The notes under the pieces are model-generated. The model was not told where the DNA came from. It saw only the letters and a list, made by a program, of their open reading frames with translations, and searched no databases. Source: Methanoregula sp. (lineage in GTDB: Archaea; Halobacteriota; Methanomicrobia; Methanomicrobiales; Methanospirillaceae). From it: a DNA stretch of 33,256 nucleotides. Position 1 is the first letter of the stretch, and each line of letters starts with the position of its first letter. A program made the position numbers and the translations under genes. The DNA lies in the NCBI RefSeq assembly GCF_028679125.1, contig NZ_JAJRCG010000026.1, forward strand, positions 1-33,256. Direction: 5' to 3'. Shown piece after piece: positions 7,742 through 15,152 of this stretch.

Positions 7742-8317
7742 ATGCAGCAGAGAAACGCAACTGATACGAGGTCCCGGGCGTTGGAACATCTCATCCTTTT
7801 ACTGCTGGGTACCGAAGATCAGAAAATTTCCATCCTCCATCTGGAAAAGGAGGCATTTTTTATCTGGAATTTCCATCCCGATATTCAAAAATTCATGAGG
7901 TTTATATCTCATTACCGTGGGCCATATTCTGAGGAGATTGAACAAATTATCAGGAACCCGTTCTACGTGATCAACTGCTGGACGTACATTCCACCAGCTC
8001 GATATGACACGCTGACTGGAGGATATGTAGAGCTGACGCCACATGGCAGAAGTGAGTACCGACGACTCTATACTGCAAGTTCAGCAAATCCCCAGATGGG
8101 ACCGATCCTTGCAGCCATGAAGATGGTCAGGGAACTCTACGATAAGCTCACTCCGGAAGAATTGCTTCTCCTCATTTATGACACGTATCCCGAATACCAG
8201 AAGAAGTCAAATGTTTTTGATGGCATTCAGAAATCAAAAAAGAGATTGGCTGACAATCTTGTAAAAAAGGGATATATTGACGAAGAGCGGTACGAAGATC
8301 TCGTGGCGAGCAACTGA
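7742..8317 (+). CDS. Panacea/YwgA-like winged-helix protein, possible antitoxin or regulator
   Basis: The 191-residue protein has an N-terminal pattern like the SocA/Panacea (DUF4065) and YwgA-type families: a helix with ILHLEKEAFFIW (about 30-41), then FISHYRGPYSEEIEQI (about 54-69), a turn with W, and YVELTPHGRSEYRRL (about 94-108), which reads as the wing and final helix of a winged-helix domain. The C-terminal half is helical and Lys-rich. Panacea domains act as antitoxins in PanAT systems and are common in phage-linked genes; that role here is inferred from the next gene, a PIN protein starting one base after this stop. The sequence is AT-richer than its neighbours. There is no strong ribosome binding site. 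Confidence 0.6.
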   Translation: MQQRNATDTRSRALEHLILLLLGTEDQKISILHLEKEAFFIWNFHPDIQKFMRFISHYRGPYSEEIEQIIRNPFYVINCWTYIPPARYDTLTGGYVELTPHGRSEYRRLYTASSANPQMGPILAAMKMVRELYDKLTPEELLLLIYDTYPEYQKKSNVFDGIQKSKKRLADNLVKKGYIDEERYEDLVASN

Positions 8318-8318
8318 C

Positions 8319-8897
8319 ATGAGAGATTCTGTCGTAGCGGATTCAACGTTTTACAGCTGCTGCGCATGCGACATCAAACGAAAAGACATTCTTTTTAAGT
8401 TTCTTTCGGCGTATTCTTTTTTTCTCGGGAATAAAATTTTAGGCGAACTTCCTGAGCCACTTACAAACGACAGCGGATTTACCCAACTTGTCACAACCTA
8501 CAATTTTGATTATTATCAGCTGATCAAACCATTTTTCGGCAGGAACCCACACCATATTAATGACGGGGAATATGAGGCCATTGGGATAGGGTATATGCTG
8601 GATGCGCAAGGCAAACTCCGTTTTCTGATCCTTGATGATCGTCGTCCCAACAAATTTGCGAAAAGGCATTTCAGAAACCTTGAATCCCGTGTGAAAGGGA
8701 CAATCGGGTTTGTCCAGGAAGCCTGTTGTGAAGACCAACGGATTCCCCCGGATCAGGTGCTCGAATTTCTCATTAAGATAGAGAATGTTTTCACAAGCGG
8801 GGAAAACCAGCGCCCGTGCAGCATCGATCCCGAGATTTTGAGGACAATCCTTATGCCTGCGATTGAATATATTAGGAACTATCATGTCAGCGCGTGA
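8319..8897 (+). CDS. PIN-domain protein (DUF3368/VapC-like), probable ribonuclease
   Basis: The 192-residue product shows the PIN pattern: VVADSTF with D8 near the N-terminus, LGELPEPL with E43, NDGEYEAIGIGYML with D82/E84 (about 81-94), LILDDRRPNKFAKRHF with D106/D107 (103-118), then VKGTIGF (125-131). This is the order seen in DUF3368-type PIN nucleases (GEyEAi ... lDDrraRk.A ... vkGTlG), which are Mg-dependent RNases and frequent toxins. A C-terminal helical extension of about 55 residues follows. I start at the ATG one base after the upstream stop; a start at 8277 would overlap that gene by 41 bases. The next gene overlaps the stop by 14 bases, so all three are coupled. Whether the acidic set is fully active cannot be told by eye. 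Confidence 0.75.
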   Translation: MRDSVVADSTFYSCCACDIKRKDILFKFLSAYSFFLGNKILGELPEPLTNDSGFTQLVTTYNFDYYQLIKPFFGRNPHHINDGEYEAIGIGYMLDAQGKLRFLILDDRRPNKFAKRHFRNLESRVKGTIGFVQEACCEDQRIPPDQVLEFLIKIENVFTSGENQRPCSIDPEILRTILMPAIEYIRNYHVSA

Positions 8898-10182
8898 GTT
8901 TGATCCCCATATTTCCATCGATCCAATCACTCACGCAAAAGACGGCGATTATTTTATCAAACAAATTGAGATTGAACATCTCCGACGAAAGATTGAGACA
9001 CCGTTCAAGGTTCTTGCCGGGAACGGGATTAACGTTGAGGATGTCTCTCCGGTTTCCGGAATGATAGCACAACCATTCCTGGAATACCAGAAATTTATCA
9101 CTGATATCCGCAGCTGGAATTCTCTCTATCATCTGCTGAATGAGGCAGGCCCAGACAGGGTTCACGGTCTCGACTCTTTTTTCAATATAAAAAAGCGCAT
9201 GTGGAATTCCGCATTGACAACGGTATCCCTCGTTTTCCCGAAAAATCCATTTAAAGAATTTTCAGTAGGTTCCGGCGAGACAAGAAAAACATTCCCGGGT
9301 CTTGATGAAAACAGCTACATATGCCTGCTCGATTATGTTCATTCGGCATCGAAGGCTTTTGTATTATGCCCGGATGTCCGGCTTGAAAAAAGGGACGATA
9401 TCAATACAACCCAATACCTTGCCTTTGTCGATCAGAGCATCAAAATCCTAATGGACCGCAATAACCGGCCGATTTTTGCTCCCCTGCATATTGAATTATC
9501 CAAGAAAAATCTTGAGGCGATCCTGTCTCATTATAAAACTCAGGGTTACACTAATATCTGGATTGACTTCGATGCCAAGTCTTGTAATGATACATATTCA
9601 TCCCGACTGAAAACAATTATTCATCTCATTGACAAGATTATGGGAAATTCCAACGCTACCCTATATTTCTCCCATATCAAAAAGGAACTTCTTCCCCATG
9701 TTCAAGAAAATAAAGCTGCAGCTTCCGACATCCTGACTCAATTTTTAGGGGCAGATTTCATAGGGACCGACCGAGAACCATGGCGACCATTTTTAGGCAA
9801 TTTAAATAATGACGATGCACTAGCAGAACGGGCCAGTAAAAATAACTTCGCAACTAAGGACGCTTATCTTGAAGCGCACACCTTTCACAAACACCGCATT
9901 TTCGACCCTGATTCCTATTATTACCTAAATCTTGATCACTATCCTCAGTCACTGCCGATTTCAGACTCTACGTTGTTGAAGGACAACGCGGTTAACCAGT
10001 TCCTGAATAGCACCCTGATGCATCTCGAAGTGGAACGGACCAAGAAGACCATTAGCGAAACAAAATCGGTAAAGAAATATCTTAACACGAAGGCTGCAAT
10101 TCAGGAAAACCCGAATATTATGGACAACATTGTTGTTCCCCAGAGGGCACCTGATCTTATGGATTTTCTTGGGAATTTATAA
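8884..10182 (+). CDS. Unrecognised 432-residue protein of the PIN module
   Basis: I do not recognise this family. The start ATG at 8884 (MSAREFDP) has AGGA seven bases upstream and overlaps the PIN gene by 14 bases; an ATG at 8863 is possible. The middle third alternates strands and helices (SYICLLDYVH, FVLCPDVRL, PIFAPLHIELS, GYTNIWIDFDAK, ATLYFSHIKKE, ADFIGTDREPW), which looks like a TIM-barrel-type or other alpha/beta fold. Near 340-380 is a His/Tyr-rich part (EAHTFHKHRIFDPD), followed by NLDHYP. No signal peptide or membrane span is seen. GC content in sampled lines is about 35-37%, well below flanking genes, suggesting recent transfer. Its strict coupling to the PIN gene suggests it is part of the same system. 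Confidence 0.7.
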   Translation: MSAREFDPHISIDPITHAKDGDYFIKQIEIEHLRRKIETPFKVLAGNGINVEDVSPVSGMIAQPFLEYQKFITDIRSWNSLYHLLNEAGPDRVHGLDSFFNIKKRMWNSALTTVSLVFPKNPFKEFSVGSGETRKTFPGLDENSYICLLDYVHSASKAFVLCPDVRLEKRDDINTTQYLAFVDQSIKILMDRNNRPIFAPLHIELSKKNLEAILSHYKTQGYTNIWIDFDAKSCNDTYSSRLKTIIHLIDKIMGNSNATLYFSHIKKELLPHVQENKAAASDILTQFLGADFIGTDREPWRPFLGNLNNDDALAERASKNNFATKDAYLEAHTFHKHRIFDPDSYYYLNLDHYPQSLPISDSTLLKDNAVNQFLNSTLMHLEVERTKKTISETKSVKKYLNTKAAIQENPNIMDNIVVPQRAPDLMDFLGNL

Positions 10183-10505
10183 AACTTCTTTCATACTAAC
10201 TTAACACCTTCGCAAGCGCAGCCGATGTAAATTTGGTTACGTACAACTTTTGCGCACCCAAATTCCCAACATACGTGCCCTGATCGGCTCCAATCCTGTG
10301 CAAAATTCCCCATTTTCGCTTTTCAAAATTTATTCATCCAAGCCCATTGCCTCCCACATCCTATATGGATATGTCAAAGGGCCCCGAGACGAAGGGGTTC
10401 CGGAAAGACCAAAAAATCCGGATGAGGGCGGAGTCCTCTTCCGTGATGAAAAGAGTCGATCGGAATCCCGCCATCACAACAACAGAAACTAGGAGGTAAA
10501 CAACA
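10183..10505. other. Intergenic region upstream of the 10506 cluster
   Basis: No convincing gene. It contains ATCC-TATAT-GGAT (10358-10370), a likely TATA element in a near-palindrome. A leader of about 110 bases follows, with a GC-rich stretch (GGGCCCCGAGACGAAGGGG, from about 10380), and an excellent ribosome binding site AGGAGGT at 10491-10497. Confidence 0.5.
10491..10497 (+). promoter_or_regulatory. Strong ribosome binding site before the 10506 gene
   Basis: AGGAGGT is eight bases before the ATG at 10506 and settles that start. Confidence 0.7.
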
Positions 10506-11009
10506 ATGGCAGATTTCGTACAGAAAACAACCGTAAAGTCAGCGGTTCGCGCACTCGCGAGCCCGATCACCGATGTGACCGCGTTCAACACAATCATCCA
10601 GGCGGTCATTACCGATAACCCGTTCAACTGCACCAGTTACGAGAGTGCAGGCGTCACCCACCAGCCGGTCGAGAAGTCCCGGGAGAACTACGTGGCGAAG
10701 GTCATCTATCAGGACGGCGACGCAAAGACCGTAGGAACTGAATCCGGGAAGTACAACACCATTGCCGGGTTCACCGCCGGTGCAGCAGCACTGGTGGCAA
10801 GCACCGCAATCGCAACCGCCCACGGGGGAACGGCAATCCACGACCTGGCCCACGACACCTACTCGGCCACCCTGAAGTGCCACGATGCCAACGGGGAGAT
10901 CTACATGGTCACCTTCGGCCGGCAGAGCGTGAGCATCACCTCGTACTCTGACGATGCGATCCGGACCCGGGTCGAGACCTGGGCCGACACGGTGACGGCA
11001 CTGGCCTGA
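10506..11009 (+). CDS. Unrecognised 167-residue protein
   Basis: I do not recognise a family. The protein starts MADFVQKTTVKSAVRALASP and is rich in Thr, Ala and Ser, with no charged clusters. A hydrophobic segment near residues 86-103 (IAGFTAGAAALVASTAIATA) may be a membrane span or buried helix. The second half (YSATLKCHDANGEIYMVTFGRQSVSITSY) looks beta-rich. The start is fixed by a perfect AGGAGGT. It has its own likely promoter and is followed by strong GC hairpins, so it may be transcribed alone or read through to the next three genes. The composition and its neighbours (small membrane/coiled-coil proteins) recall a virus-like structural gene set, but this is only an impression. Confidence 0.7.
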   Translation: MADFVQKTTVKSAVRALASPITDVTAFNTIIQAVITDNPFNCTSYESAGVTHQPVEKSRENYVAKVIYQDGDAKTVGTESGKYNTIAGFTAGAAALVASTAIATAHGGTAIHDLAHDTYSATLKCHDANGEIYMVTFGRQSVSITSYSDDAIRTRVETWADTVTALA

Positions 11010-11060
11010 TGCCATCCATAGTCCGGAAGATTTGAAACAATCCCCCCTCGCGCCAGCCCT

Positions 11061-11077
11061 GCCCCCCAATGGGGGGC
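11061..11077 (+). terminator. GC-rich hairpin after the 10506 gene
   Basis: GCCCCCC-AAT-GGGGGGC forms a seven-pair stem with a three-base loop about 50 bases after the stop. No T-run follows, so it may act as an mRNA stabiliser or attenuator instead of a terminator. Confidence 0.4.
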
Positions 11078-11177
11078 GGGGGCGCATGCGATGCCTCGGT
11101 GTTACCCGTACTGGGAATCTATCGAGGAGTTTGTGACAGGTAATACAGCATCATCGCAACCGGGGGTGCCCACGCGG

Positions 11178-11192
11178 CGGGGCGGAGCCCCG
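11178..11192 (+). other. Second GC hairpin
   Basis: CGGGGC-GGA-GCCCCG can form a six-pair stem between the 10506 gene and the next start. Function unknown; together with the hairpin at 11061 it makes this leader heavily structured. Confidence 0.35.
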
Positions 11193-11221
11193 AGAGCGTC
11201 AAATCTCTTCTGGACCTTAGG

Positions 11222-11236
11222 GAGGGATAATCCCTC
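11222..11236 (+). promoter_or_regulatory. 15-base perfect inverted repeat before the 11253 gene
   Basis: GAGGGAT-A-ATCCCTC ends 17 bases before the ATG at 11253. Its symmetry suggests an operator, or a hairpin that could hide the translation start. Confidence 0.35.
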
Positions 11237-11252
11237 TCCTATTAGTGCCACT

Positions 11253-11414
11253 ATGGAAACAGAAATGTCAGGTCTCATCCTTGGCGTAGTCCTCCCCCTC
11301 TACCCGGTCCTGTTCTCGATCCACCAGCGGATCGGCAGGTACGACGAGATCGTGGAGGAGTTCAAGAAACTCCGGGATGAGCACGAACGAATGAAGGAGG
11401 TATATCATGATTGA
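11253..11414 (+). CDS. Small membrane-anchored coiled-coil protein, unrecognised
   Basis: The 53-residue product (METEMSGLILGVVLPLYPV...) has one N-terminal hydrophobic span of about 18 residues, then a highly charged helix (RYDEIVEEFKKLRDEHERMK) likely to be a coiled coil facing the cytoplasm or a partner. The frame is open upstream to 11091, but that part crosses GC hairpins and is not protein-like, so I start at 11253; the ATG at 11265 is an alternative. It overlaps the next gene by eight bases, and the strong ribosome binding site of that gene lies inside it. Size and topology resemble phage holin or spanin-like small proteins, but there is no direct evidence. Confidence 0.55.
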   Translation: METEMSGLILGVVLPLYPVLFSIHQRIGRYDEIVEEFKKLRDEHERMKEVYHD

Positions 11415-11886
11415 AGAAAACAAACCAATCGCAACCGTAACCGGCCTGTACCGGGGAACATTCTCCGGCCTTGAGCCGCTGACAAAAGACACGCCGCTCA
11501 CGCTCGATGAAGTCCGGCGCAATCCGATCTTCTACGAGCTTGAACTGGAACCGGACCTGGAGGACACGGACCTGATCGTGGATATCATCTACGACAATGT
11601 GTCCCCGATGCGCATGCAGGATCTCTTCCGGGGAACAGACATCCCCAAGGGGGTCCGCTTCTGGCCGGACTGGTTCGATGTCCCACCGTACCAGAAGATG
11701 CTGGATATCGATGGCCGCCGGGTCTATCCCCGGGCAGCCGGTATCCACACGGTACGGATCAGAACCGCCCGCCGGAAGATCGTCCAGCGCGGGAAGAAGC
11801 GGGACTTTGGCCCGGCAAACCACGGGTACATCAGCCCGGTGTTCGAGTTCGCCATCGCAGCAGACACGAGCGAAGCCCGGGAGTGA
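11407..11886 (+). CDS. Unrecognised 159-residue soluble protein
   Basis: No family recognised. The start follows AAGGAGGT (11394-11401) at ideal spacing. The protein is acidic in the first half (LELEPDLEDTDLIVDIIYDNVSP) and contains WPDWFDVPPYQKMLDIDGRRVYPRAAG in the middle, then a basic patch (RTARRKIVQRGKKR). No signal peptide or membrane span is present. The mixture of short strands and turns suggests a beta-rich fold. It overlaps the upstream small membrane protein by eight bases and the next gene by one base (TGATG), so the three form one translationally coupled unit. Confidence 0.7.
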   Translation: MIEENKPIATVTGLYRGTFSGLEPLTKDTPLTLDEVRRNPIFYELELEPDLEDTDLIVDIIYDNVSPMRMQDLFRGTDIPKGVRFWPDWFDVPPYQKMLDIDGRRVYPRAAGIHTVRIRTARRKIVQRGKKRDFGPANHGYISPVFEFAIAADTSEARE

Positions 11887-12476
11887 TGAGAATGTTCGAA
11901 TCCGAACGGGAGACCCGGGCCGCCATCTGCGGCACCGGGCTCCTGCTCGCGCTCATTTTTCTCTTCGCCCACCTGCCGCTCATCCTTCTCATCGTGCCGG
12001 TCGCAATCCTCTTCCTCGGCATCGTTGCCGACCCGGAGGAGACGCACGCGGTCTGGTATGGGATGCTCTCCGTGCTTGGTATCTTCGATCTCTCCGTTCT
12101 CACAGATGCGGAGCGGCTGAACTATGCAGAGAAAAAACATTACTTCTGGTTCGGGGAGGTCGGGATGGCCGCGATCCTGGCCGGCATCTTCGCGGTCCCG
12201 CTCGGGATCTTCCTGGCGGGCCGGGCCGAGATCACGCTCGCGTTCATCGGTGCAGCGATGCTCTTCCTTCCGCTCTTTGTCTTTCTGCCTAAACTGATCC
12301 AGCGCGCCATGAGAGCGGACACGGATGCCATCATCGATGCGTTCGGGAAGAACGAACAGGTCAAGAAAGTCTTCTGGACCCTGTTCGTTGCGATGGCGGG
12401 GCTGGTGCTCGCGCAGGTTGCGGACCCGGCAACGGCGCAGCAGGTTGTCGGAATGATTATGGGGGTTGGCGGGTGA
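11886..12476 (+). CDS. Unrecognised multi-pass membrane protein
   Basis: The 196-residue protein (starting MRMFESERETRAAICG) has about five hydrophobic spans: roughly residues 14-30, 32-45, 92-110, 115-135 and 165-180. Charged loops lie between them, and a cytoplasmic segment near 140-155 (RADTDAIIDAFGKNEQVKK). I use the ATG at 11886, which overlaps the upstream TGA by one base; GTG at 11883 and ATG at 11892 are alternatives. It ends the 11253-12476 unit. No transporter motif is evident. The operon is followed by an AT-rich spacer. Confidence 0.65.
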   Translation: MRMFESERETRAAICGTGLLLALIFLFAHLPLILLIVPVAILFLGIVADPEETHAVWYGMLSVLGIFDLSVLTDAERLNYAEKKHYFWFGEVGMAAILAGIFAVPLGIFLAGRAEITLAFIGAAMLFLPLFVFLPKLIQRAMRADTDAIIDAFGKNEQVKKVFWTLFVAMAGLVLAQVADPATAQQVVGMIMGVGG

Positions 12477-12827
12477 GCCGGGATGGTGGTTGTCGACCTG
12501 AACTTTTTTAATATTTTTCTGGTGTGGAATTACAGCAACCTGAAACCATTTCTTATGCCGCGTTCTCTCTTCATGCTTCATCCGCGCATCCTAAAAACAA
12601 TAGAGCCTGATTCTTGATCTTATTCAAAGATTTAACCATCAACAAGAGTCATAAGCCATTCTCTCTGATCGATTTTTAAAAATTATTTTCATCATCTGAA
12701 AATTCGGTGCAGAAGTTTTATGCAATCTCCCTTGGTGCAATAACACCCTATTTATAGGTTAGACGATACAGCATGGTTAGACCATTCATTCTGGTGCCCG
12801 GGCAGATCCCGGGGAGCAGGTGGAAAA
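12477..12827. other. AT-rich intergenic region with the DUF169 promoter
   Basis: No gene seen in either strand. The first part (TTTTTTAATATTTTTCTGG, about 12506-12524) has T-runs suitable for transcription termination after the 11886 gene. The last part carries the TATA box and inverted repeat described separately. Confidence 0.6.
12748..12785 (+). promoter_or_regulatory. Promoter with start-site operator for the DUF169 operon
   Basis: TATTTATA (12749-12756) is a good TATA box. About 25 bases later ATGGT-TAG-ACCAT (12773-12785) is a perfect inverted repeat, centred where transcription should begin. The half sequence GGTTAGAC also occurs at 12757-12764, 18 bases upstream, giving a second possible half-site. 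This layout is typical of archaeal repressor sites. Confidence 0.5.
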
Positions 12828-13508
12828 ATGACCTACGAGGAGATTGGAAAGGAGCTCATCGAGCTCCTGGGGCTGAAGGGGAGCCCGGTAGCCGTGAAAC
12901 TTGCCAGGACTCCCGCGGATGTGCCGGCAGGGTATGAAAAAGTGACCAAGAAAGAGAGGCACTGCCAGTTTGTGCAGGATGCCCGGCTCAAGGGACTTAC
13001 CGGGTACGTCACCCGTGCGGAACACCTCTGCAAGGGAGGCGCTGCCGTGATGGGAATCGAACCCTCACCGGACCTCGTGGCTGACGGCACAACCTACCAG
13101 AAGCTCGGGAATTTCAAGACGGTCGAAGGAGCCGTGGAGACCGTCCACGCAATCCCGAAGCTTGACGAGACCTATTTTGCCTCCGTGTATGCACCCCTCG
13201 ATAAGGCGGCATTCGAACCCGATGTGGTCGTGTTTGTCGTGACACCCCGGCAGGCGCTCCGGTTATCGCAGGCATACCTCCACGTATCGGGGGGCCGGAT
13301 CGCAAGCGATTACTCGGGTATCCAGTCGCTCTGCGCTGATGCGGTTGTCGCCGTGAAACAGCGGGGAGTCCCGAACATGACGCTCGGGTGCAACGGGTCG
13401 CGGAAATATTCCGGTATTGCCGAAGACGAAGTGATCCTCGGGTTCCCGCCAAAAGATCTGGGTGCAATGGTCGAGGCCCTCAGGACGTTCAAACAGAAGT
13501 GGGGATAA
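12828..13508 (+). CDS. DUF169 family protein
   Basis: The 226-residue protein matches the DUF169 (COG2043) pattern as I recall it: an N-terminal helix (EEIGKELIELLGLKGSPVAVKL), then conserved cysteines in RHCQFVQDA and HLCKGGAAVMG, the strand VVVFVVTPRQALRLSQAYLH, and near the end SLCADAVV and LGCNGSRKYSG. The family is widespread in methanogens and anaerobes with unknown function; four conserved Cys suggest metal or sulfur chemistry. It is the first gene of a three-gene operon; the next gene, a TusA-DsrE fusion, starts one base after the stop, which strengthens a sulfur-related role. CAGGTGG precedes the ATG. Confidence 0.85.
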   Translation: MTYEEIGKELIELLGLKGSPVAVKLARTPADVPAGYEKVTKKERHCQFVQDARLKGLTGYVTRAEHLCKGGAAVMGIEPSPDLVADGTTYQKLGNFKTVEGAVETVHAIPKLDETYFASVYAPLDKAAFEPDVVVFVVTPRQALRLSQAYLHVSGGRIASDYSGIQSLCADAVVAVKQRGVPNMTLGCNGSRKYSGIAEDEVILGFPPKDLGAMVEALRTFKQKWG

Positions 13509-13509
13509 T

Positions 13510-14355
13510 ATGGTAAAAACCGTGAAGGCCCTGGGTATCAGGGCCCCGAACGCCGGTATTCTTGTGGGAAATATCCTGCGGAACCTTGAGGTTCCCGGTG
13601 AAGAGGTACGGTTCATCGTCAGCCCGGGGGCCGAGGCCGGCATGGATGCTGTTGCACGGAAGTCCGGTTATTCTGTGGAAGTAACCCCGCTTGGGAAGGA
13701 TCTTGAAATACGGATGACCCCCTCGGGGAAGACCCTGGAAGAGATCGATGTCACCGGGGAGACCTGCCCCGGCCCGGTTATTCTCGTGGGGGAGCGTCTA
13801 TCCAGTCTTGCAGCAGGGGAGCGACTGAAAGTCAAGAGCACCAGTCCCGATACCCTTGCAGATATTACGGCAGCCATCACTGCTGCCGGTTCGCTGGTCC
13901 TGGGACAGGGAACAGAAGGCGACCGGCATTTCATCACGATAGAGAAAGCAGAGAAGAAGGAGAAGACGGGAGAACCAGGTGTTCCCGTAAACCGGGACCG
14001 GGTCCTCGTTGTCCAGAGCAACGGTACCGGGAATGCCGAACGGGCGTATGCGACCTTCATCTTCGCAAAAGTGGCCGTGAGCATGGGCAAGAAGGTGACG
14101 GTCTTCCTGCTCATGGACGGGGTCAGCATTGCGCGGAAAGGGAGCGCTGCCGGGGTGAAACACCCGGCGTTTGCCCGGCTTGACCTGCTGATGGACGAGA
14201 TGGTGAAGGCCGGCGTGACCATCTATGCTTGTGAGAACTCGGCAGCGTTCCGCGGAATAACCGAAAAGGATCTCGCACCCGGGGTGAAACTTGCCGGGGC
14301 TGCAACCTACATCCAGCTCCTGAGCGACCCCTCCTATGCGGTTGTGAATTTTTGA
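13510..14355 (+). CDS. TusA-TusA-DsrE fusion protein, probable sulfur carrier
   Basis: The 281-residue protein reads as three sulfur-relay domains. Residues 3-70 resemble TusA (GIRAPNAGILVGNILRNLEV), but the cysteine of the CPxP motif is replaced (APNA), so it cannot carry persulfide. Residues 76-146 are a proper TusA domain with C86 in GETCPGPV. Residues 163-281 are DsrE/DsrF-like (RVLVVQSNGTGNAERAYATF; IYACENSAAFRG with C241). TusA and DsrE proteins pass persulfide sulfur between enzymes in tRNA thiolation and sulfur oxidation. The start at 13510 lies one base after the DUF169 stop; upstream in-frame sequence overlaps DUF169. Fusion suggests intramolecular transfer between C86 and C241. Confidence 0.82.
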   Translation: MVKTVKALGIRAPNAGILVGNILRNLEVPGEEVRFIVSPGAEAGMDAVARKSGYSVEVTPLGKDLEIRMTPSGKTLEEIDVTGETCPGPVILVGERLSSLAAGERLKVKSTSPDTLADITAAITAAGSLVLGQGTEGDRHFITIEKAEKKEKTGEPGVPVNRDRVLVVQSNGTGNAERAYATFIFAKVAVSMGKKVTVFLLMDGVSIARKGSAAGVKHPAFARLDLLMDEMVKAGVTIYACENSAAFRGITEKDLAPGVKLAGAATYIQLLSDPSYAVVNF

Positions 14356-14368
14356 GGTGGTAAAAAAA

Positions 14369-14698
14369 ATGAACATGACCTACCAGGTGATCGCCCTTGC
14401 GATCCTCTTCAGCAGCATGGTAACCGGTTTCATCATATTCCGGATGCAGGGAATGAAACTCGCACCGCATTTCGGGGCGCTTGTTCTTGCGCTGATCGCA
14501 ACGCTCGCTGCGGTGATAACCGGAATTCCGGTAATTGTGGTTGCCGCAGCAGTACTACAGGTGGTTGTAACCCTCACCGCATACACGCAGCTCTTTGAGA
14601 TCCTGCGGGACAACTTCCAGACCTCCCCGGGGTACAGTGCACACCTTGCCCTGGTGACCATGCTCCCGGTGCTGGCAATCGCCGGGCTGCTGATGTGA
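14369..14698 (+). CDS. Small four-span membrane protein of the DUF169-TusA-DsrE operon
   Basis: The 109-residue protein is almost entirely hydrophobic, with spans at about 5-25, 34-52, 55-75 and 90-109 and a short soluble turn (QLFEILRDNFQTSPGYSAH). The ATG at 14369 has GAGGTGG (14354-14360) eight bases upstream; GTG at 14357 is less likely. It begins 13 bases after the TusA-DsrE stop. I do not recognise a family. By context it may anchor or feed the sulfur relay at the membrane, but no motif supports a substrate. Confidence 0.7.
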   Translation: MNMTYQVIALAILFSSMVTGFIIFRMQGMKLAPHFGALVLALIATLAAVITGIPVIVVAAAVLQVVVTLTAYTQLFEILRDNFQTSPGYSAHLALVTMLPVLAIAGLLM

Positions 14699-14708
14699 TA
14701 GGGCCGGA

Positions 14709-15152
14709 TTATTCCAGGTATCCCAAGGTATCTTGTTGGATCCGCCGTACGGCCATTATCTCGGGAATATTCTCTCCCCCCAGTGCCGTAATAATTGACT
14801 GAACATAGGGCTCCTGCCGCGTCATGCTTGGTGAGACTTTTGTATTCAGCCGCTCGCCTTTCCGGCCCATCTGTGCGGAACCCGTTGCGATGAAGTGGAG
14901 GAAATCCTCTTTTGGAAGACCCCATTTCGTGTTGATCTTCAGGTGAATGATATCCCGGTTTCTGGAATTGGGATACATCACGGCCCGGGTCCCGGGCAAC
15001 CGGACCGCATCGCCTCCATTGGATTGCGACAACGCAACGACCAGCAACCACAGAGGGTCACACGCGGTCTTTGCGAGAGGGCAGTTTCGGCAGAACCGGT
15101 TTGTTGGGGGCAGTGCATCTCCCTGGTAATGGGCGCAGAATGTGATGTCCAT
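14709..15152 (-). CDS. Hypothetical Cys-containing protein
   Basis: The 147-residue product begins MDITFCAHYQGD and has C6, H8, C21, C24 and C31 (FCRNCPLAKTAC) in the first 31 residues, which could bind zinc or an Fe-S cluster. The rest contains VMYPNSRNRDIIHLKINTKWGLP and a helical tail. I recognise no family. A TATA-like CCTTAAAAAACC lies about 30 bases upstream (near 15178-15190), so it may have its own, nearly leaderless transcript. It converges with the DUF169 operon, with only ten bases between the stops. The frame is clean, and no competing frame in the region looks better. Confidence 0.6.
   Translation of the reverse strand: MDITFCAHYQGDALPPTNRFCRNCPLAKTACDPLWLLVVALSQSNGGDAVRLPGTRAVMYPNSRNRDIIHLKINTKWGLPKEDFLHFIATGSAQMGRKGERLNTKVSPSMTRQEPYVQSIITALGGENIPEIMAVRRIQQDTLGYLE

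Noticed and set aside
11091..11252. Upstream extension of the 53-residue membrane protein
   Set aside because: It crosses a GC hairpin and a perfect inverted repeat and has no protein-like features.
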